From JANXQG01 sp963719885 (GTDB lineage: Bacteria; Planctomycetota; Planctomycetia; Pirellulales; Thermoguttaceae): a stretch of 64,000 nt of DNA. Both the position numbers and the translations under genes were made by a program. Positions 26,219 through 36,541 of the stretch are shown piece by piece (the stretch's first letter is position 1; every line of letters begins with the position of its first letter). The stretch covers positions 91,474 through 155,473 of the forward strand of contig CAVRDP010000005.1 in NCBI GenBank assembly GCA_963719885.1, read 5' to 3'. The notes below the pieces were generated by a model. It ran no database searches. It had not been told where the DNA came from and saw only the letters and a list, made by a program, of their open reading frames with translations.

Positions 26219-26688
26219 TTAGCCGCTGCGTGACCAAGTTTTTCTTGACACCCGCTGCCGCAACCCCAGTGTCAGAAGCCGTTGTTCCAGACCCTCATCG
26301 CCCTCGGTGACACAGTCCACGCCAAGACGGTGCCGGCCGTCAGTCCACTCCTCTCCAAGCACAACTTCATGGGCGACCAGCGCCTCGCAGAGATCGGCGT
26401 CCATCGAGGCGTCATCGAAGGCCATGGCCAGCATGTGCGAGACCGACGTGCCGTAGCCGCCGACCACCTCGACGCTCGTTTGCGGGTTGATCATCGAGGG
26501 CATGGCCTGGTGGACCGCGGGCCGGGGATCATCCCGGGTCTCGACTTGGAGGATCTTGGCCGGCTGGCCGCAGTAGATACCGACGGCCTTGCCGTGCCGG
26601 GTGTGGATCAGGATCTTGGGGCTTCCGGGCGGCGTGGTGAGCGATCCTCTGGCGGTGGTGATGTAGGCGTAGGGGTGGATTTGGGCAT
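26219..26688 (-). pseudogene. Unknown protein with a frameshift next to its start
   Basis: The main frame reads IHPYAYITTARGSLTTPPGS, then KILIHTRHGKAVGIYCGQPA and MAFDDASMDADLCEALVAHE to a stop at 26219 (about 155 residues). The only good start, an ATG at 26688 after AGGAGACC, is one base out of frame: losing one base near 26680 turns MPK-IHPYAY into MPKSTPTPT. The protein looks alpha/beta and has no known motif. Its last codons overlap the edge of a dispersed repeat (TTTTTCTTGACA), so its true C-terminus may be lost. Function unknown. Confidence 0.45.
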
Positions 26689-27085
26689 GGTGGTCTCCTG
26701 GTAGGTTGCTCGGGGTGGCGGCAAGACAATGCAGCCTGTCAGGAGATGATAATGACACGATTGAGGCGAAGTTTAGGCGAAACAAGGGCCACAATCGCCC
26801 CTGAAGGAACCGAACAACCTGCAAAATCCTCGGAAAAACCGAGGGTCGGCCAAAAAAGCGGTGCAGAATCCGGTGCAGTCGGCGCAGGGGATGGTGTAAC
26901 CGACTGCGACTTGACGGAGACCGCCTATGGCGGAAGAAGGGCCATAAATGAAATGGCCCTAATCGCGGAGCAAAGTCACTCCGCCGCAGGACCAGGGACC
27001 ATTGCACCATGCCAACCTTTGGTGTAGGGTAACGAGTTCCATTTGGCTCTGTTCGAAGGAAAGACATACCGTGGGGAATGGTGAA
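26689..27085. other. Divergent intergenic region, no gene seen
   Basis: About 400 bases between the unknown minus-strand gene and the secreted protein. It should hold both promoters. I cannot mark a convincing -35/-10 pair; an A-rich stretch lies near 26745-26790. Confidence 0.4.
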
Positions 27086-29166
27086 ATGTTGCCCTTTAAC
27101 TTGTTTCGAGTTTTCACAATCACTGCCGGATTACTCAGTTCGGTGACGTTACCAGCTTGGGCGGCCGATGATGCTGCGACGTCCGCGCAGCCCCATCCCG
27201 TCGACGTTCCCAACCCGATTTACGGCGACCCCCAGGCGCCAATCAAAATGAAGTACTTGCGGGAGCAAATGCAAAATACGCTGCAAAGTCGGCGGGCGAC
27301 CGACTACTTTGCCCGCTTTCAGAGCTATCTCGCAGAGAAACTGCAACAATCGGCCGGGAGCAATACGGGTTCAGAACTGACCGGCATTGGTCGATTGAGT
27401 TCGTACGAGCACATGCTGCGCGATCCGCTGCAGGCCCCCGCTGAAGCCGAACAGTTCACCCGGCAATTGCACAAGGCGATCGTGGACGACCCGTCGGGCT
27501 TGGGGCCGGCACTGGCTACCGCCTCACCGAGCCTCGATCTCGGCAGGCGCACGGTCAGGGCCTTTGCGAAGGTCTCATCGCCCGAGCAGGCTTTGGATGT
27601 GGTGAAAAAGGCCCTCGAAGAAGCGCGTATTGCTCACGCAAGGGCGCTGGCGCCGCTCAATAAAACCGAGATTGACACGATGGTGCGTGACCTCTATCCG
27701 GTCCTGGTGTCGGAGAACCAAGCCGGCCACACGCTCAACGACCGCGTTCGTGGCCGAGCGCTGGTCGACCTGATGGAAAAGATGGATCGCCAGGCCCTCA
27801 TCGAGGCCGCTGAAGCACTCGTCCCCTTAACCGATCCCAAATTGCTGGATCAGCTCAAGCAGCTTCCCGCCGACGGCAAGATTGCGGTGGAAGGGGTCAC
27901 CGGCCACGTGGTAGCCAAGATCGATACTCCGGCGGGCACAATCCTCATCGGCGGGAAGGAATCGAAGACCTACAAGCTGGATGAAATGAAAGATGTCGCG
28001 GTGGTGATCGATTTGGGCCACGGCAACACGTACGAAGAGGGAACGACTTCGCTTGATCGGCCGGTTCTCATCGTACTGAATCTAGGTGGCGGCAATATTT
28101 TCCACGGTAAGAAGCCTGGTATCCAAGGCGCGGCCATGCTTGGCGTTTCCCTGGTGGTCAACCGGGAGGGGAACAACTCCTACCAGGCAGACGACCTCGC
28201 CCAAGCTTCGGCAATCGCCGGTGTTGGAATTATCGTCGAACATGGCGGGAAGAATACTTATCGGGGTGTGCGTCGCGTGCAGGGACAAGCATTAGGCGGC
28301 GTGGGTATCCTTATTGGCCGCGGTGGCGAGAACGATTATCACGCGGCCATGTGGGCCCAGGGCTTTGGGGCTCCTTTGGGTTTTGGATTGCTGGAGGACA
28401 CCGTGGGCCACGATCACTACTATTGCGGCGGCCTCTATATCACTTCCTACAAGAATCCCACCAATCACCGCATACCGGCAACGCCTGGTTACGAAGGTTT
28501 TGGACAAGGTGTGGGCGCTGGTATCCGCCAGGTGGGTGACGGTGGCATCGGCATCATCCTCAACGGGGGCGGCCATAACGTTTATGAATTTGATTATCTC
28601 TCCCACGGCGGAGGTTACTGGTGCGGCATGGGATTCGCCCGTGACTTTGGCGGCAACAGCCAACGGCTTATCGCACGAACGGCCTGGGACGGCAACCCGC
28701 GTACCGAGCCACTCTTTCAACGATTTGGCTGCGGCTGGGGATGTCATTATTCGGTCGGTTTCTTGTTCGACGATGGCGGCAACAGCCTTTATGAAGGCAC
28801 GATCATGGGAGCCGGCATGGGATGGGATTGTTCCGTCGGCGCGCTCTGCAGCTTGGGCGAAAAAGACCACTTTAAGACTACTGGCGGTCTGACTCAAGGC
28901 GTGGCGCGCAGGCCAGCCTCGGTATTCTTTACCATTATGGCAACGATGCGGTTTATGAAGGCGGTAGTCCAGCGTACGCTCCGCCAGGAATCAGCTACCA
29001 CAAGTGGCCCGCGTGCGGCGGCAATTTCAGCTTCGTGATCAACGAGAAGGGCAACAGTAATTTTAGCTTTGGCGGCCAGCAGCCCACGCGCCTCGAGCCT
29101 GAAGCGGGCGGTCCCCCCGATCGGCCGGAGCGGCGGTTTTTTGGTCGTCGATTCGACGCCCAATGA
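27086..29166 (+). CDS. Secreted protein with repeated G-N-x-Y motifs, frameshifted near the end
   Basis: Starts MLPFNLFRVFTITAGLLSSV with a signal peptide cleaved after PAWA (about residue 26). Residues 60-270 are helical. From about residue 290 a repeat appears every 25-40 residues: GHGNTYEEG, GGGNIFHG, REGNNSYQ, HGGKNTYRG, RGGENDYHA, GGGHNVYEF, DGGNSLYEG, often with QGxGxG(A/V)G between. This looks like a solenoid of beta hairpins. Near 28901 one missing base shifts the frame; the true end continues LGILYHYGNDAVYEGGS and stops at 29166. Joined length about 693 residues. Exported, probably to the periplasm or surface. Function unknown. Confidence 0.75.
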
Positions 29167-29758
29167 AACGCCGGCGCCAGTGAGTAACGTAACCGCGAAC
29201 TCCGTTAGTGGTTAAGGTGGCAACACGAGCCGGCGTTTTGAGGAATCGGCTCGTATTCGTCGTTGAAAACTCATGCGTCTTCCCATCCTAAGGAGGCTAA
29301 TGGTGACCACAGTTCGGGTCAACACCTGTCATCCTATCCTGCATGAAGTCCCGCCGCTTGAGATTTCTAACAACGAACGCACAGATACCTGTGGGGGGGC
29401 GTTTCGGCCGTCGCCGCCGACCTGGCCGACGGGGTTAGAGGGCGATTGTATTGACGCCGCTGACCGCGGGTCCTGCCCGCCGATGCCGCCGCGATCCGCC
29501 CCCCCCGTCGCCGCGGCGGCCATGACTGCCGTCCGCTCACGGCGAGGCCTGCATGGCGTCTATCCGGTCTGGCCTGCCGCGCCGCTGTGGCTACCGCAGA
29601 ACAGGCGTCTCGAGGTCTTTCCTGGCTGGGCCGCCACGACAGGATCATCGTCCCCTCGGTTGTGGAGTTCCGACGGTGCCGAGATCGGACAAACCGTCAA
29701 ATGAGGCGCAGATTCCCGCTCGGTAAGCCAGAAGAAAACCACGTCGATTCCCTTGCCG
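29167..29758. other. Intergenic region, no gene seen
   Basis: About 590 bases between two convergent genes (secreted repeat protein and GH29). Open frames on both strands are short, Ala/Arg/Pro-rich and overlap each other, which is what chance gives at this GC content. No palindromic repeat stands out. Confidence 0.5.
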
Positions 29759-31271
29759 CTAATTGACGCCACTGATCTTTAAGGCGGCGGTGTACTCGGA
29801 CACCCGCTTTTCCGGCAGGCTTATCAACAGCCCCTCCGCAGTTTGCCGCCATGTCAGTTTCCCGTCGTATCCCAGAAGCACGACCTCCTTGATGTTGTTC
29901 GGCGAAGGTCCGGATCGGCTGGCCAGCGAACGAATCGAGATCTTTCGGTCCTCCGGCCAGCCCAGCACGATGGCATACAGCGTGGCGCCGTCTTTGCTTT
30001 GTGTGAAGCGGACGTCTCGTGCCGTGAACGTGAAGCTCTCCTTGAAATGTCCTCCGGCCACTTTCGTTGGTCCTTCTCCGAAGACGCGCCATGGGCGCGT
30101 CGCATAGATGGCCTCTCCGTTGACGGCGAACCATGCAGCGAGGTCCTCGAGCAGACGCGCGGACTCCGGCGGCAGACTGCCATCGGGATACTGCACCACG
30201 TTCAACAGCAAATTGCCATTCTTACTGACGATGTCGACAAGCTGGCGAACGACCTGCGGAGCTGTTTTGTAATGGTCGTTCCGGCGGCAATACCAGTCGC
30301 CGTTGGATGTGTCGGTTTGCCATGGCAGCGGGGAAATCGCCGGCAACACGCCGCGCTCCACGTCCTCGACACAGACGCCGGCCGCGAAGTTGCCGCCGGT
30401 GCCCATGCTCTTGCAGGTGTACACGGCTTCCAAACGGCCCCCGTGATTGGCCTGGTTGCTATTGTAGAAATGCGCCACCAGGCTGCGACCGACGTCGCCG
30501 AAGGGAATGCCGCCGTCGGTATAGAAGAAGTCCGGATGATACTGGTCGACGAGATCCTTCATACGCACGAACCATTCCTGGTGCCAATCCGGGTCATTGC
30601 TGTAGACGCAACCGTTGGGTGTCGAGGCTGGATGATAGAGGTTCGCGCCACTTGGGGTTGGCCCCGTCGTAGGGCACGCCGGCTTTCGGCCCGGTCTTGT
30701 CGGCGCCGTGACTGGTTTGGAACCAACTCCGGCTGTAGCCGACGTGTTCCGAAACGCCGAACGGCAGGCCGCACGCCCGGGCCGCCTTCTGCCATTGGCC
30801 GACCACGTCGCGTTTCGGACCCATCCGGACTGCATTCCAGGAGTGGAACTTGGAGTCCCATAGGTCGAAGTTGTCGCAGTGTACGGCCTGGGAGACAAAG
30901 TACCTCGCCCCTGCTTTCTTGTACAACGCCATCAACTTCTCGGGATCCCATTTCTCCGCTTTCCAGAGGGGAATGATGTCTTTGTAGCCGAATTGCGACG
31001 GATGGCCGTAGTGGGCCACATGGTAGTTGTAGTGACTGCTGCCCTGTTCATACATTCCACGGGCATACCAGTCGCCGTTCATGGGCACGGCCTGAGGTCC
31101 CCAATGCGCCCAGATGCCGAACTTGGCATCGCGGAACCAATCGGGACAGCGGTACTGTTTGAGCGATTCGATGGTGGGCTTGAACGGCCCGTCGGCTATA
31201 GTGAGGCCGGACGCCCAAGCCGCGGAAACGAAGGCCATGGCGGCCAGGCAACCAATGAACGATCGAGTCAT
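29759..31271 (-). CDS. Alpha-L-fucosidase-like protein (GH29), one frameshift
   Basis: Starts MTRSFIGCLAAMAFVSAAWA with a signal peptide cut after WAS. The GH29 barrel follows: WFRDAKFGIWAHWGPQAVP, YARGMYEQGS, PEKLMALYKKAGARYFVSQA and DLWDSKFHSWNAVRMGPKRD. Near 30650 the frame breaks (PYDGANP, then SGANLYHPAS), after which PDFFYTDGGIPFGD carries the Asp expected as nucleophile, and NGNLLLNVVQYPDGSLPPES closes the barrel. The C-terminal part is a small beta domain. About 504 residues when joined. It would release L-fucose from glycans outside the cytosol. It is divergent from the URO-D-like, RhaT and RhaM genes, which suggests deoxy-sugar use. Confidence 0.85.
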
Positions 31272-31383
31272 GATATTCCTCTTAGACGTATGGCGCGAGG
31301 GCAAGAACAACACTTCCGCAGGCATTGTATTCCATGCCACGGTAATTACAATGGGGCGATGACCATCCAGGAGGACCTCTGCC

Positions 31384-32586
31384 ATGGGGATGTTCGAGAC
31401 GACCGGAACGGATTCTTCCGCCGCCGCGCGGAAAGACAACACGCTGCGAAAGCTGCAGCGTTTGAAGAAGGCCCTGCGACACGAGGAGCCGGACCGCGTG
31501 CCGATCAGCGATTTCTTCTGGGGCAGCTTCATTCGGCGATGGCGGAAGGAACTCGGCCTGGCGGAAGACGCCAATCCGTATTACTATTACGACCTCGATT
31601 GGATCGCCACGGTGCCGAACATGGACCCCTGGATCCGCTCATTCGAGACGCTTGAGGAGACGGCCGAGGAAGTCGTGGTCAAGACGGGCTACGGGGCGAT
31701 CCTGCGGAAGAGATTCGACTGCCCGATGCCCGAGTTCATCGCCTGGGAGATCGACACCCTGCAGAAACTCGAGGCGGCCGTGTTCGACGATCCGTGTGAC
31801 CGGCGGCGATACTTCGCGGCGGGCGACAACCAGATTGCGGGCGTGGGCGACAGTTTCGAGCGGAACTCGCCGGCGTGGGTCGCGACGGTCAAGTCGCTCT
31901 GGCCTGATTTCCCGGTCTACGGCAGCATGGGCGAGTGTTCCGAGTGCATGACCCGGCTCATCGGTCCGCAGAACCACATGCTGTGGATGGCCCTGGAGCC
32001 GGAACGCTTCGGCGCGGTGCTCAATCGTGTAGGCCAGTTCTACCTGGATTGTTCCAAGGCGGCGATCGACGCGGCCGGTCCATGGCTGGACGGGTTCGTC
32101 ATCTGGGGTGACGTGGCCTACAAGAAAGGCACCTTCATGCGGCCCGATTACTGGCGGACCTACTACAAGCCCTGGGTCAAGGCGATCGTCGAGCACTGCC
32201 ATGCCAAGGGGCTGGAGGTCATATATCATGGCTGCGGCAACGTCAACGCGATCTTCGAGGATTATGTGGAAGTGGGCATCGACGCCTACAACCCGCTGGA
32301 AGTGAAGGCGGGCATGGACGCGGTCGATCTCCGCCGGCGCTTCGGACATCGGATCGGTTTTTGTGGCAACGGCGACATCCAGCTCTGGGAAAAGGGCGAA
32401 CGGGAGGCGATCCGCCACGATGTGCTCCGAAAACTCAACGCGGCCAAGGGCGGCGGCATGATCTTCCAGTCAGACCATTCTGTATCCAGCGCGGTTTCAG
32501 GGCATACCTACGACTACATCGTGAAGCTGGTGCGCGAGCACGGCCGCTACCCCCTTGCGCTGGGCGAATTCGACGAGACCCTTTGA
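31384..32586 (+). CDS. Uroporphyrinogen decarboxylase-like protein
   Basis: A 400-residue protein. LKKALRHEEPDRVPISDFFW near the N-terminus and GLEVIYHGCGNVNAIFEDYV and GFCGNGDIQLWEKG in the second half match the URO-D superfamily (COG0407), which includes heme-pathway HemE and corrinoid methyltransferases of the MtaA/CmuA type. The HemE arginine-rich start (R..PVW.MRQAGR) is absent, so this is not HemE. Planctomycetes carry many such proteins next to sugar genes; the substrate is not established. It is the first gene of a plus-strand set with rhaT (19-base gap) and rhaM. Intact. Confidence 0.8.
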   Translation: MGMFETTGTDSSAAARKDNTLRKLQRLKKALRHEEPDRVPISDFFWGSFIRRWRKELGLAEDANPYYYYDLDWIATVPNMDPWIRSFETLEETAEEVVVKTGYGAILRKRFDCPMPEFIAWEIDTLQKLEAAVFDDPCDRRRYFAAGDNQIAGVGDSFERNSPAWVATVKSLWPDFPVYGSMGECSECMTRLIGPQNHMLWMALEPERFGAVLNRVGQFYLDCSKAAIDAAGPWLDGFVIWGDVAYKKGTFMRPDYWRTYYKPWVKAIVEHCHAKGLEVIYHGCGNVNAIFEDYVEVGIDAYNPLEVKAGMDAVDLRRRFGHRIGFCGNGDIQLWEKGEREAIRHDVLRKLNAAKGGGMIFQSDHSVSSAVSGHTYDYIVKLVREHGRYPLALGEFDETL

Positions 32587-32604
32587 ACTGCGGAAGTATC
32601 CTTC

Positions 32605-33668
32605 ATGATCTCCATTCCAACCAATTCTCTGGAAGGCGTCGGTTACCATTCTGTTCGCGCCTTCTCTCGGCGAACTGCTACACGCCGCAGAAATATGTCC
32701 GCCGATGGGCGTGGGAAATCTTCTGGATGACCCAGGCCGCGTGGTGCTGGCTGATCTGGCCTATCGTCGGGGCAGTGCTCACCATCCCCGATCTCGGCGC
32801 TGTCTTGGCGGAGGCATCGAAGATCGTCATGCTTCAGGCGTTCTTGATGGGAATGGCCTACGGTATCGGCGGCACTGCCTTCAACATCTCGATTCGCTAC
32901 ATCGGCTTCTCGCTCACCTACGCCATCGCCGTGGGGCTTTCGGCCCTAACCAAGACCGTGGCCATGCCGCTGATTCACGGCGCGCTCCCCGAGATCCTGG
33001 AGAAGAACGGCTCAAGCTGGATCGTTGCGGGCGTGGGCGTCGGTATCCTGGGCATCGCCCTTTGCGGCGCCGCGGGGCGTTTGAAGGAACTCGATTTTCG
33101 CGGCAGCTTGCAGGCAAGTGAATTCAATCTGCTCAAGGGCCTCTTCTTCTCGCTCGTTGCCGGCGTCCTCTCGGCCGTGTACGGCATCGCCATGGAAGAC
33201 GTGGCCAAGCCGATCGTCGACCTGGCCTACGAGCACGGGGCTGGTTACTGGAAGGGCAATATCGCCTATCCGTTCGTCAACAGCGGAGCTTTCGTTACCG
33301 CGCTGCTTTATAGCCTTTACCTGGCCCGGCGAAATCGAACGCTCGGACAACTGACTCGACTGGCCCCCGGCAACGGCGGAAGCCTCGGCGGCAACTATCT
33401 GCTTGCCATGCTCACGGGCACGCTGTGGTATGGGCAGTTCTTCTTCTACAATCTCGGACACGTGCGGATGAGCAACGCGAACACGAGTTGGGCCATCCAC
33501 ATGATCATGCTCGTGCTGTTCAGCAATCTGGTGGCGGTGGTCTTCCGGGAATGGAAAGGCTGCCGAACCTGGACATCATTGACCATCGCCTTGGGGCTGG
33601 CGGCGCTGATTGCGTCTGTGCTGGCCATGACCTACGGGAATTACCTTGGCGAGGCGACGAGCGGTTAA
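32605..33668 (+). CDS. rhaT: L-rhamnose/H+ symporter, frameshifted near its start
   Basis: Ten hydrophobic helices, with the RhaT patterns SANCYTPQKYVRRWAWEIFW, MGMAYGIGGTAFNISIRYIG and LTYAIAVGLSALTKTVAMPL. The C-terminus has GNYLLAMLTGTLWYGQFFFY and SNANTSWAIHM. The ATG at 32605 begins MISIPTNSLEGVGYHSVRAF, the expected first helix, but the frame breaks near 32672 (AFSR, then SANCYTP). Without that start the first helix would be missing. Imports L-rhamnose with protons across the inner membrane. Followed by rhaM. Confidence 0.88.
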
Positions 33669-33714
33669 AGAGCCGTGTGGATCATTTGCAAATACGCCAA
33701 CCAGGAGACAAAAT

Positions 33715-34053
33715 ATGAAGCGTTATGGATCGGTGATTGCCGTAAGGGCGGGAAAGCTTGAAGAGTATATTCGACTACATGCGGCGGTCTGGCCGGACGT
33801 GCTCAAGATGATCAAGGAGTGCAACATTCGCAACTACTCGATCTTTCTGCGCCGCCTGCCCGACAATCGGCATTATCTGTTCAGCTACCTCGAGTATCTT
33901 GGCAACGACTTCGACGCCGACATGGCCAAGATGGCGGCCGATCCCGTTACGCAGAAGTGGTGGGACGTGTGCAAGCCATGCCAAGAGCCACTTGTCGACC
34001 GTGCCGCCAATGAATGGTGGGCCGGCATGGAAGAGGTCTTTCATCTGCAATGA
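33715..34053 (+). CDS. rhaM: L-rhamnose mutarotase
   Basis: A 112-residue protein starting MKRYGSVIAVRAGKLEEYIR. It interconverts alpha and beta anomers of L-rhamnose. The family residues are visible: His in RLHAAVWPDVL, NYSIFLR, and the KWWDVCKPCQEPL end motif. CCAGGAGA lies 9-16 bases before the ATG. Its place 46 bases after rhaT supports rhamnose use, though rhaA, rhaB and rhaD are not in the window. Intact. Confidence 0.93.
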   Translation: MKRYGSVIAVRAGKLEEYIRLHAAVWPDVLKMIKECNIRNYSIFLRRLPDNRHYLFSYLEYLGNDFDADMAKMAADPVTQKWWDVCKPCQEPLVDRAANEWWAGMEEVFHLQ

Positions 34054-34273
34054 ATTGCTTGCCTTCACGAGTCCCAAAAGGCCACGGCAGGCTCTTGTTA
34101 GCACCAGCACCTTACCTGCCGCCAAAAGTTGTCCGCTGCTCCGCGCTGAGGATCGCCATCGGCACCTTCGTGGCGTAGGGGCCAGAGCGATGCGGTTGGG
34201 GGAGCCATCAATAGCCAATCCGCGCCGATGCAATACGGCGTCTTCAACGCGCCATGCCGACCTCGCGGTCGTG

Positions 34274-34684
34274 TGTCAGCAGCTCGTCGGCCACGAGCGG
34301 CTGGCCGACCATGGGTACATGGTGCCCGCCGCCCGCTTCGTCTGGGGCACGCTCGATTCGCTCATGCTGTTGATCGTGTTGTTGTTCGTGGCCGACGGCG
34401 CGGCCAGCGCCCTGGTGGTCGGCTATCCGCTCTTGATCGCCGGATCGGGCCTCTGGTTCCAGGTCCGCTTCGTCAGCTTCATGACGGTGATGTCGTTGCT
34501 TTCCTACGGCGTCCTGGTCTTCGATTTCTACTACCGGCGGACCGGCCTGCAGGAGCATTTCGACACATCGGTCGCCCGGCATATTTTGTTTGCCCTTTTC
34601 CTGATTGTCTTGGGCGCGATCGTGTCGTCGCTGGTACAGCGGCTGCGGATGCTGAGCAAGTTCTATGGACGGCAGTTGCCGTAG
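34274..34684 (+). pseudogene. Orphan kinase membrane tail (duplicate fragment)
   Basis: The frame CQQLVGHERLADHGYMVPAA to SKFYGRQLP (stop at 34684) is the C-terminal membrane part of the kinase at 21876-23515. There is no kinase domain or natural start; the upstream junction is unrelated DNA. It preserves the correct frame near its end (FALFLIVLGAIVSSLVQRLR), which shows the shift in the other copy. Confidence 0.8.
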
Positions 34685-34944
34685 CGCGCAAGTTTGACAT
34701 TCTTGTTCTCGCTCACAAAAGTTTTCGCCTTGCTGAACAAGAGTTGAACACGGCCGGAAGCGAGTGCGCCATCGCCGTCGAGCTGCTTATACTGTCTGAA
34801 AATAGAATTGGCTGTCTCGGCTGTAAAGTCAGGCGGGAGCTTCGAGTTGCCGGCCGAGCGTCAAGAAAAAATCGAGGTTTTCCGACTTTTCCACGCCCAC
34901 CGTGCCGCTTGCCTGCGGAGGTGGGGGTGACCGCCGTGGGCAAG
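34274..34944. repeat. 671-bp dispersed duplication, copy 2
   Basis: Nearly identical to 23104-23774, offset by 11170 bases. It carries the kinase membrane tail and the same non-coding stretch up to the palindrome, but not the kinase domain. Confidence 0.85.
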
Positions 34945-35141
34945 TCAGCCGACCGAGGTTCCGAGAATAGGGTGGATTTCTCGGAGTCCCAGAAAGCTAC
35001 GGGCTGATGGGACAAGCCCCTGGCGGAAGTGTCAAAATGCAAAAGCGGACTTGCGTTTGCAGAGTCAGGGCGACAAGACGGCTATTGAATTTTTTTTCGG
35101 GCCGGCATACATGGCTGGGAAGCCGATATTGACCTTGCCGT
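34685..35141. other. Intergenic, mostly dispersed repeat
   Basis: The first 260 bases are the non-coding part of the 671-bp duplication, ending in a CTTGCCTGCGGAGG unit. The rest, up to the YAPTTAY gene end, shows no open frame with protein character. Confidence 0.5.
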
Positions 35142-35588
35142 TTACCACCCGCGACGATCCCACCTTCGGTCGATTCCACGAAGACCGGCCCAGCCGCCCA
35201 CGCCAGTGCCGAACAATCCGCCGCGATTGTAGCCGCCGTAATAGCCACCGCCGTAATAGCCACCGCCGCCGTAATATGCCGTGGTTGGGGCGTAATACGC
35301 CGAAGTTGGATAGTAGGCAGTGGTCGGAGCGTAGTAGGCAGTGGTCGGAGCGTAGTAGGCAGTGGTCGGAGCGTAGTAGGCAGTGGTCGGAGCGTAGTAG
35401 GCAGTGGTCGGAGCGTAGTAGGCAGTGGTCGGAGCGTAGTAGGCAGTGGTCGGAGCGTAGAAATCGACTGTCGTCGAAATCGGCGCGTAATAGGACACCG
35501 TCTGCTGACATCCACATTGAGCATCGGCTTCTTGTGTGAAAACAAAAACCGACGTTGCCACTACGATGAGTGCAAGTGAGGTTTTCAT
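35142..35588 (-). CDS. Secreted YAPTTAY-repeat protein
   Basis: A 148-residue protein. Signal peptide MKTSLALIVVATSVFVFTQE cut near ADA/QC, then a Cys pair (CGC) and a Tyr/Pro-rich repeat: YAPTTAY seven times in tandem, a YPTSAY variant and one more YAPTTAY. A Gly/Tyr tail follows (GGGGYYGGGYYGG) and then a basic end with GLRGIDRRWDRRGW. Such Tyr-rich repeats suggest an extended, possibly self-associating cell-wall or surface protein. At the DNA level the repeat is a 21-base unit, so copy number can change by slippage. Function unknown. Confidence 0.85.
   Translation of the reverse strand: MKTSLALIVVATSVFVFTQEADAQCGCQQTVSYYAPISTTVDFYAPTTAYYAPTTAYYAPTTAYYAPTTAYYAPTTAYYAPTTAYYAPTTAYYPTSAYYAPTTAYYGGGGYYGGGYYGGYNRGGLFGTGVGGWAGLRGIDRRWDRRGW
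35317..35463. repeat. Seven tandem 21-bp units within the YAPTTAY gene
   Basis: GCAGTGGTCGGAGCGTAGTA plus one G recurs every 21 bases starting at 35317. The copies are almost identical, which points to recent expansion. It is coding, not a CRISPR. Confidence 0.9.
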
Positions 35589-36541
35589 GAATCTTCCTTC
35601 TCCCGAAAAAAGTTGAGTGTGATTAGATCGGATGCGGCGAGTAGAATCGACATATCCTTATGCAACAAGTAGAAACAATCCTTGTCCCGGATTTCCCACT
35701 TAAGTTGAGCCTGGAACCGCTACAGTCCTAAATCTCTCCCTATCTTAACATCGCGTCCCCTCTGTCCCGGACTCTCTTCGCACTCGCGCCGAACTTTCGT
35801 CGCTTAGTGCGAAGCGCTGGCGGCAAGCAGCCCACCGCCGATACTGGTAGTCCTCTGATCAAACATCCGCGAATTGGTTGCCCAATATGCTAAGGATACC
35901 GGTTGGGGGTACAGCCGGATATGCCCCGACCGGGTTGGCGGGTAAATTCGGAACTCGGTGGATTTCGACGTGTCCGAGAAAAGGGATGACCTGATGGCAC
36001 GCCAAGCAGCCGAGCGCTCGTCGCGGCGGCCGGAGGCTTGCATCGGCGCTAGCCTGCGGAGGAGGGGCACGCCGACGCGTGCTGGAAATGACCTTCGCTG
36101 CGGAGGTGGGGTGACCGCCGCGCCTTAGCTGGGCTGTCGTCGCTCCGAAAATACGGTCGTTTGATAGTAAACGCGGTCGCAGTCGTCGCCATAGCCTTGA
36201 GCATGCTGGCACTAGTCGGTGTGCTTAAGATCCATAAAGCCTGACTGTGACATATATCTTCTGCTTTTTTTGGATTTCGGTCATTGAAGAATCCGAATGA
36301 GATGGATCGCATCGGTCGGTTGCCTATCGTGGGCGACGGCGCATATAATTCGGGCGATCGCGGGCGACGCCGACCGTGTACATTCAGTTCTTAGCGCCGC
36401 CCCACGAACCAACTCTCGCCACGGACGGCGACTCAATTCCCCAGTCCCAGGGTTCATCGTCTCACTTGCCGTTGCGGTCGGTGGGCTTCGCTGTTCTTAC
36501 GTGAATCTATTGTCCCACCTCTAAAACAAGGAGACGTAGCT
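35589..36541. other. Long intergenic region with palindromic repeats, no gene supported
   Basis: About 950 bases. Upstream of the YAPTTAY gene an AT-richer stretch (35590-35750) probably holds its promoter. Two CTTGCCTGCGG-like half units lie at 36050-36125. Short frames such as the one ending near 35859 look like chance or fragments. The part before 36542 is upstream of the GlsB-like gene; AAGGAGACG at 36529-36537 is its ribosome binding site. Confidence 0.5.

Noticed and set aside
29843..30976. 377-codon plus-strand frame across the GH29 gene
   Set aside because: It overlaps clear GH29 motifs on the other strand and has no protein-like features.
35317..35463. Regular 21-bp repeats that could suggest a CRISPR array
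   Set aside because: The units are directly adjacent with no spacers and encode YAPTTAY in a protein with a signal peptide.
35804..36212. Minus-strand frames with a CLACHQ motif that could suggest a c-type cytochrome
   Set aside because: The pattern lacks the CxxCH spacing in a heme domain, overlaps repeats and has no start or signal peptide.
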